Below, one piece after another: positions 58,752 to 64,000 of a stretch of DNA of 64,000 bases; the first letter of the stretch is position 1; the number at the start of each line of letters is the position of its first letter. The translations under genes were made by a program, and so were the position numbers. Below the pieces are notes generated by a model. The model saw only the letters and a program-made list of their open reading frames with translations. It was not told the DNA's origin and searched no databases. Source of the DNA: Prolixibacteraceae bacterium (GTDB lineage Bacteria; Bacteroidota; Bacteroidia; Bacteroidales; Prolixibacteraceae); assembly GCA_003506435.1 (NCBI GenBank), contig DOAQ01000006.1, forward strand, positions 18,554 to 82,553, given 5' to 3'.

Positions 58752-60479
58752 ATGAATATCGGCACGATTGATTTAATAATTGTCATTGTATTCCTGATTG
58801 GGACTACCTTGATAGGGGTATTTCAAATGAGGAACAAACGGGACACGAGCGACGGCTTTTTTCTGGCTGACCGGAATTTAAGATGGCCCTTGATCGGCTT
58901 GTCGCTGTTTGCTGCAAATATTTCAACCATCCATATTGTCGGTCTTGCTTCGTCCGGGTTCAACGAAGGGATGGTGTGGGGATGTTTTGAATGGCTCGCC
59001 GGGGTGACATTGATTTTTTTGGCTCTTATTTTTGCTCCGTACTATTTTAAAAGCAGGATTCAAACCCTGCCTGAATTTCTGGAACGCAGGTACGATGCCC
59101 GTTCGCGGACTGTTTTTGCGTTCATCGCAATTCTCGGGGCCTTGTTTGTCCATATCGGGCTCAGCCTTTATACCGGTGCGCTAATTTTTCAAAAATTTCT
59201 CGGGATTGACGTTTGGACCTCAATAACCGTACTATCCCTACTCACCCTGGCCTATTATCTCGCCGGAGGATTAAAAGCAGTGGTATATACACAGGCTCTT
59301 CAAACCGGGGTTTTAATTTTTGGTTCTGTTGCCTTGACCGTTGCCGGTTTAATGAAACTTGGCGTTTTTATGGATGAATCGGGAATGACAGGAAGTTTTA
59401 TTGGAAATTTCATGCAACTCGTCCGGCCCGGGCAAATGGATGTTTTACATACCAACGGATCAATTGCCAGCTTAACCACTGAAATAAACAGGGAATTCTC
59501 AGCCAATAACTTTGATTCTGTCTCCGGCAGTGGACTTACCTGGTATGCAGCATTTCTTGGATACCCTATTCTTGGCTTGTGGTATTGGTGTTCGGACCAG
59601 ACTATCGTACAGCAGGTGTTGGCTGCCAAAACAAAAGATGATGCCCAAAGAGGCCCTGTATTTGCAGGGTTCTTAAAACTCATTACCCCTTTTATAATGA
59701 TCCTTCCGGGTATAATAGGATATATTTTATTTAAACAGGAAATTTTTGATGCAGCGCGGTCGGCTGTTCCGGCAGTTACGAAGCCGGGAGATATGGCTTT
59801 GTCTGTTTTAATAGACCAGCTTTTGCCCGTTGGGTTAAAAGGAATTTTTGCTGCCGGTTTGATGGCTGCTTTAATGAGTACCATTGCCGCAGCTTTGAAC
59901 AGTATATCTACGCTTGTTTCTGTGGACATTTACAAACGAATAAAACCGGAAACTTCGGACAAAAGCTTAATAAATATCGGCAGGATAGCTGCTATCTGTA
60001 TAATGGTCATTGCAGCGCTGTGGTCAACTCAGGGAAATAAGTTCTCCAGTGTTTTTGAAGCCATCAACAAAGTGGCGGCGGCCTTATCCCCCCCGGTAGC
60101 GACTGTTCTCTTGTTCGGGGTCCTTTATAAAAAGGGCACAAAAGATGCTTCCTTTATAACACTGATTTGCGGGTTAATCATGGGGATAACCGTGTTTATA
60201 CTCGATTTTAAATTTACCTCGTCGGGTACCTCAATCGTGACCGAATCATGGGGAATACCTTTTATGATGCAGGCCTGGTGGCTGTTTTGTATATGCGTGG
60301 CCATTTATCTGACTGTCAGTAAATTTACACCTAAGCCCGATCCGCTTGTTATCGAAAAATATACCTGGGAAAGTCCTTTGGCAACGGTGAAAGGAAAAAT
60401 TACCGGAATACGCGATGTCCGTGTTCTGATAATACTACTTGCAATCGCATTGATCGCGTTATTTACTGTGTTTTCATAG
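58752..60479 (+). CDS. Sodium:solute symporter (SSS/SLC5 family)
   Basis: A 575-residue protein with about 14 membrane helices. RDTSDGFFLADRNLRWPLIG is the typical N-terminal SSS signature after helix 1, followed by LFAANISTIHIVGLASSGFN with the sodium-site Ser, and LWYWCSDQTIVQQVLAAKTK, the family hallmark. GIFAAGLMAALMSTIAAALN is the conserved helix 8 region. Probably imports the monosaccharide released by the PUL with sodium. Five bp after the isomerase gene. Confidence 0.93.
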   Translation: MNIGTIDLIIVIVFLIGTTLIGVFQMRNKRDTSDGFFLADRNLRWPLIGLSLFAANISTIHIVGLASSGFNEGMVWGCFEWLAGVTLIFLALIFAPYYFKSRIQTLPEFLERRYDARSRTVFAFIAILGALFVHIGLSLYTGALIFQKFLGIDVWTSITVLSLLTLAYYLAGGLKAVVYTQALQTGVLIFGSVALTVAGLMKLGVFMDESGMTGSFIGNFMQLVRPGQMDVLHTNGSIASLTTEINREFSANNFDSVSGSGLTWYAAFLGYPILGLWYWCSDQTIVQQVLAAKTKDDAQRGPVFAGFLKLITPFIMILPGIIGYILFKQEIFDAARSAVPAVTKPGDMALSVLIDQLLPVGLKGIFAAGLMAALMSTIAAALNSISTLVSVDIYKRIKPETSDKSLINIGRIAAICIMVIAALWSTQGNKFSSVFEAINKVAAALSPPVATVLLFGVLYKKGTKDASFITLICGLIMGITVFILDFKFTSSGTSIVTESWGIPFMMQAWWLFCICVAIYLTVSKFTPKPDPLVIEKYTWESPLATVKGKITGIRDVRVLIILLAIALIALFTVFS

Positions 60480-60518
60480 GTTTCGTTTATTGGGTTTTTA
60501 ATAAAATGATTTGAACGC

Positions 60519-61685
60519 ATGAAGGAATATACAAGTTACGAACGGGTGAAGGCAGCGCTTGAACACAAGGAAGCCGACCATGTTCCTTTTGACCTTGGCG
60601 CCGCGGCGGTAACAGGAATCAATGTAAACGCGCTGCGGGAACTGAGAAAATATCTCGGCCTTCCCGACAACGTCACGGTAAAAGATAAAATCATACAAAT
60701 TGCCAATATTGGGGACGACCTGATCGGTTTGCTTGAAATTGACGTGAAATGTGTGCCGCCAAAACCACCTTCACAAAAAGGCCTTCAGCAGGAATTAGGT
60801 ATTGAAGAAGGCTACGACAGGATAATTGACGAATGGGGAATGGGATGGCGGATGCCGGTTACAGGCGGACATTATTACGATCTGTACAAAAGTCCCCTTG
60901 CTGCCGCAGAAACCTGTAAGGATATTGAAAAGTACCCGTGGCCGGATGCCCTGGATCCGGAAAGATATTTGGGCCTCAAAGAACAAGCCGACTATATTGT
61001 GAATGTTCAAAAGAAAGCCTGGTTCCTGGAGCGAATGAGTTCGGGAATGTGGGAACATGCCATGTGGATGAGGGGTTATGAGCAATTTTTTATGGATATG
61101 CTGGTAGATACTAAAATGGTACACGCCATTATGGAGCATATTCTGGAAGTGAATATGCAATATTGGGAGCGGGCATTGGCCGCTATAGGCGATAATGTGT
61201 TGGTAGCTTCGTGTGCCGATGACTTAGGCTCCCAGAACAGCATGCTCATCCCCCTCGAACTTTATAAGGAACTGATATGGCCCTACCATAAAAAACTGTT
61301 CGATTTCATAAAGTCGAAGGCTAAATCCAAAGTGTACATCTTTTTCCACAACGATGGTGCAATAATGGAAACAATCCCTTTGCTCATTGAAGCGGGCGTA
61401 GACATTTTAAACCCGTTTCAGGTCAATTGCAAGGATATGGACACCAAAAAGTTCAAAAAAGAATTTGGGAAAGACCTTACAATCTGGGGAGGGAGCTGCG
61501 ATAACCAGATAGTTATGCCATTCGGATCGCCACAGCAGGTACGCGACGAAACAAAACGCCGGATTGAAGATTTGGCGCCGGGTGGAGGGTTTATTTTTGC
61601 CCCCATCCACATTATCCAAAACGGGGTTCCACCACAAAATATTATGGCATGGTGGGAAACGCTCCAACAATTTGGTAGTTATTAG
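60519..61685 (+). CDS. Uroporphyrinogen decarboxylase-like (URO-D fold) protein
   Basis: A 388-residue protein: ERVKAALEHKEADHVPFDLG at the start, GMGWRMPVTGGHYYDLYKSP and YIFFHNDGAIMETIPLLIEA, DLTIWGGSCDNQIVMPFGSP, APGGGFIFAPIHIIQNGVPP at the end. This is the URO-D superfamily, which also includes methylcobalamin:CoM-type methyltransferases. The HxCxC zinc motif of the latter is not visible. In a glycan locus it may process a methylated product, but this is inference; heme synthesis is unlikely here. Confidence 0.85.
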   Translation: MKEYTSYERVKAALEHKEADHVPFDLGAAAVTGINVNALRELRKYLGLPDNVTVKDKIIQIANIGDDLIGLLEIDVKCVPPKPPSQKGLQQELGIEEGYDRIIDEWGMGWRMPVTGGHYYDLYKSPLAAAETCKDIEKYPWPDALDPERYLGLKEQADYIVNVQKKAWFLERMSSGMWEHAMWMRGYEQFFMDMLVDTKMVHAIMEHILEVNMQYWERALAAIGDNVLVASCADDLGSQNSMLIPLELYKELIWPYHKKLFDFIKSKAKSKVYIFFHNDGAIMETIPLLIEAGVDILNPFQVNCKDMDTKKFKKEFGKDLTIWGGSCDNQIVMPFGSPQQVRDETKRRIEDLAPGGGFIFAPIHIIQNGVPPQNIMAWWETLQQFGSY

Positions 61686-61711
61686 AAAAATTTGAATAAA
61701 AAATCAAACCA

Positions 61712-63748
61712 ATGAAACGAAACCATATTAAAGCGATATTTCTGATGTTGGCTATCTCTTTGTTAAACCTGGGCTTTATCCCCTCAAATCAACCGGAGAC
61801 TTTTAAACACGATCGCAAGCTGCGTCGTTCCGAATCGTATTGGGGCTTGCATTTCGACAGGCATGTGGAGGTGGGTGACAAAAATCTGGGAGCCACATTA
61901 ACCGAAGAAATGGTCGATTCGATAATCAATCTGGCCCGTCCCGATTTTATCCAGGTTGATTGCAAAGGGCATCCGGGTATTTGTTCCTACCCAACAGAGG
62001 TGGGGAAGCAGGCGGTGAGTTACGACAAGGACCCATTGGCATTAATTCGCAAAGTAACCGACGCACATAATGTTCCGCTGTTCATGCATTATTCCGGTGT
62101 TCAGGATAAAAACTATGCAACATTAAATCCGGAGGAAGCCCGATTTGGACCGGATGGAAAACCGGATGGAAAAAATACCAGTTTATGGGGGCCTTATGTA
62201 GATAAATTGCTTATTCCCCAAATAAAAGAACTGATTGAGAAGTATCATGTAGATGGCATTTGGACAGATGGAGAATGTTGGTCGACACATCCTGATTACC
62301 AGCCTGCAGCACTGAAGGAATTTACCGCAAAGGCAGGTGTTACAGTGATTCCCCGCTCGAAAGAAGACCCAAATTACAAAGCATTTCTGGAATTTAACCG
62401 ACAGAAATTTATCGCTTACCTGAATCATTATGTGGATGAACTTCACCGCTTTTCTCCGGATTTTCAGATCTGTTCAAACTGGGCATTCAGTTCGCTTATG
62501 CCCGAACCGGTAACTGTTAACCTGGATTTTCTTTCCGGTGATTTTACACCCAAGAATGCGGTCAATACAGCCGCATGGCAGGGAAGGTGCCTGGCCGGAC
62601 AAGGCAAACCCTGGGATTTGATGGCCTGGAGTTTTACCGGCGACTGGTCAACCACCAACACGATGGTTACGCCCAAAACGGCGCTTCAGTTGTGTCAGGA
62701 AGCAGCCGGTGTAATCAGTATGGGGGGGGGATTCCAGATATATTTCAGACAAAATAAAGACATTTCGTTTCAACGGGATGGTTTCGGTATTATGAAAGAA
62801 GTAGCCGATTTTATGCTTCTCCGCAGGGAATTTTGCAAAGGAATGCAACCTGTTCCACAAATTGGGTTGCTCTATTCGACAGCGGGATGGAAAAACAAGG
62901 TAGATGTGGTCTATCATGGGGATACCAAAAGCCAGGAAGGAATTTTGTGTGCCCTGCTGGACGGCCAGCATGCCGTTGAAGTGCTAATGACCGCACAGAT
63001 GAAAAAACGGATGAACGACTTTCCGGTGATTGTGGTTCCGGAGTGGGAAGTATTGGAACCCGAAATGATTACGGATCTGAAAGATTACGTGAAAAACGGT
63101 GGCCGATTGTTGGTGATTGGAGCCAATGGCACCCGTTTGTTCGACGATATTCTGGGGGTGAAAGAAGTAAAGCCAACTGAAAAAAGAGAAGATGGTATGG
63201 GGTACGACCACCGATTCGTGCAGGTTCATAATAAATACCGGGGGATTACCTGTTTACCGGGCACAGAACCAATTGCCGGATTTTATGCCACAACAGATTT
63301 TCAATACAGGAACGGAACTGCCGTAACGGTTTCAAATTATGGAAAAGGAATGGCCGCCGGGATTTATGCCGATTTGGGCAATACGTACCAAACGAATACT
63401 TCTCCGGTCATCCGCGATATATTGATTGACATCATGGACCGGTTTTTTGATGGCGGAATGGTGAAAATAGAAGGTTCGCACAAAGTACATGTTGTTCCGG
63501 GTAAAATTGGCGACCGGTTGCTGGTCCACCTGATCAACACTTCCGGCGATCATGCCAACCCGAATGTAGGCTGTATCGACGAAATTCCGGCATTACAGAA
63601 CCTGAAAGTTTCAGTAGTTACTGACAAAAAACCAAAAACAGTGGTTTTGCAGCCTGACGGCGCTTCAGTTGATTTCGATTTTGCAGATGGGATGGTTCAT
63701 TTTATAGTTCCGGAATTAAAAATTCACACAGTGATTGAATTCAAGTAA
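61712..63748 (+). CDS. Exported glycoside hydrolase with TIM barrel and GATase-like domain
   Basis: A 678-residue protein with a signal peptide (MKRNHIKAIFLMLAISLLNL). SYWGLHFDRHVEVGDKNLGA opens the barrel, VPLFMHYSGVQDKNY and YHVDGIWTDGECWSTHPDYQ carry the likely catalytic Asp/Glu, as in alpha-L-fucosidase-like and GHL-type families. FPVIVVPEWEVLEPEMITDL and YVKNGGRLLVIGANG form a GH42-type GATase-like domain, and a beta domain ends VPELKIHTVIEF. A rhamnosidase or fucosidase role would fit, not proven. Confidence 0.82.
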   Translation: MKRNHIKAIFLMLAISLLNLGFIPSNQPETFKHDRKLRRSESYWGLHFDRHVEVGDKNLGATLTEEMVDSIINLARPDFIQVDCKGHPGICSYPTEVGKQAVSYDKDPLALIRKVTDAHNVPLFMHYSGVQDKNYATLNPEEARFGPDGKPDGKNTSLWGPYVDKLLIPQIKELIEKYHVDGIWTDGECWSTHPDYQPAALKEFTAKAGVTVIPRSKEDPNYKAFLEFNRQKFIAYLNHYVDELHRFSPDFQICSNWAFSSLMPEPVTVNLDFLSGDFTPKNAVNTAAWQGRCLAGQGKPWDLMAWSFTGDWSTTNTMVTPKTALQLCQEAAGVISMGGGFQIYFRQNKDISFQRDGFGIMKEVADFMLLRREFCKGMQPVPQIGLLYSTAGWKNKVDVVYHGDTKSQEGILCALLDGQHAVEVLMTAQMKKRMNDFPVIVVPEWEVLEPEMITDLKDYVKNGGRLLVIGANGTRLFDDILGVKEVKPTEKREDGMGYDHRFVQVHNKYRGITCLPGTEPIAGFYATTDFQYRNGTAVTVSNYGKGMAAGIYADLGNTYQTNTSPVIRDILIDIMDRFFDGGMVKIEGSHKVHVVPGKIGDRLLVHLINTSGDHANPNVGCIDEIPALQNLKVSVVTDKKPKTVVLQPDGASVDFDFADGMVHFIVPELKIHTVIEFK

Positions 63749-63782
63749 CCAATGGTATAAATAAGCATTTAAATACAGCTAA

Positions 63783-64000
63783 ATGAACAATTCAACAAAA
63801 GTATCATCAGCGCCGGTAAAAGGCAGATTGTTATCACTGGATGCCCTGAGAGGGTTCGATATGCTCTGGATCACAGGCGGAGGCTCTCTGATTGCTGTTC
63901 TTGCCGAATGGTCGGGCACCGGCTGGCTCGAAACACTGGCAAATCAAATGGAACACGCAACATGGGAAGGTTTTCGTTTTTATGACCTGATATTTCCCCT
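63783..64000 (+). CDS. HGSNAT/DUF5009-like membrane protein, N-terminal part (runs off right edge)
   Basis: From ATG 63,783 the frame reads MNNSTKVSSAPVKGRLLSLD, then ALRGFDMLWITGGGSLIAVL, the family signature, and continues to the edge (EGFRFYDLIFPL). It is a second member of the acyltransferase-like group found at 55,498, and would be a multi-span membrane protein. The rest is outside the window. Confidence 0.85.
   Translation, partial: MNNSTKVSSAPVKGRLLSLDALRGFDMLWITGGGSLIAVLAEWSGTGWLETLANQMEHATWEGFRFYDLIFP

Larger units (their letters stand above)
33518..64000 (+). other. Polysaccharide utilisation locus (PUL), continues past right edge
   Basis: Co-directional genes: ECF sigma, FecR, SusC with STN domain, SusD, then exported beta-helix proteins, esterase, glycosidase-like proteins, nitrilases, transporter and sugar-metabolism enzymes. 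The SusC/SusD pair with sigma/anti-sigma control defines a PUL. The presence of rhamnose mutarotase and lyxose isomerase-like domains points to unusual monosaccharides. Confidence 0.88.

Noticed and set aside
60519..61685. Heme biosynthesis gene hemE
   Set aside because: It lies in a glycan operon and lacks the usual HemE N-terminal signature; only the fold family is supported.

Overview
The window looks like chromosomal DNA of a Bacteroidota species. The evidence is a SusC/SusD pair under an ECF sigma factor and FecR-type anti-sigma factor, four exported beta-helix proteins with type IX secretion C-termini, HU-HIG-type DNA-binding protein, and AT-rich leaders without strong Shine-Dalgarno sequences. 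An environmental glycan degrader, perhaps of the order Marinilabiliales, fits, but no taxonomic marker gene is present. No rRNA, tRNA or CRISPR array was seen.

Positions 1 to about 27,200 are one arm of a Mu-like transposable prophage whose other end lies left of the window. From its end inward (right to left) it has a repeat-rich terminus (26,870-27,190), a C1-type repressor (26,252-26,689, plus strand), and a long minus-strand early operon: small regulators, MuA-like transposase, MuB-like ATPase, a second P-loop ATPase, GemA, DUF3164, zinc ribbons, a HAD phosphatase, a lipoprotein, two antirepressor-like proteins and membrane or secreted morons. The early operon meets the plus-strand head operon (small terminase, TerL, DUF1320, portal-MuF-toxin fusion, virion morphogenesis protein, tail completion protein) at strong terminators near 12,600. 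A divergent promoter region near 5,900-6,050 separates that head operon from a minus-strand operon for protease-scaffold, decoration protein, capsid, GH108 endolysin, holin, tail tube, frameshifted tail chaperones and tape measure.

The prophage end abuts an M14 carboxypeptidase reading frame with no start codon at its natural N-terminus, suggesting that the phage inserted into that host gene. A Tat-exported Gfo/Idh/MocA oxidoreductase, a beta-helix protein with a T9SS tail and a DoxX membrane protein follow.

From 33,518 to the right edge is a large polysaccharide utilisation locus, all on the plus strand: ECF sigma, FecR, SusC, SusD, three mosaic beta-helix T9SS proteins, an SGNH esterase, two DUF5060/DUF4038 glycosidase-like proteins separated by an HU-like gene and a 22-bp tandem repeat, a nitrilase-family enzyme, a DUF5009 membrane protein, an exported nitrilase fused to an L-rhamnose mutarotase domain, a D-lyxose isomerase-like cupin, a sodium:solute symporter, a URO-D-like protein, a glycoside hydrolase and the start of a second DUF5009-like protein. 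The set suggests outer-membrane capture of a decorated, possibly rhamnose-containing glycan, periplasmic trimming including acyl or amide chemistry, sodium-driven uptake of monosaccharide and cytoplasmic isomerisation. The substrate itself is not shown by the sequence.
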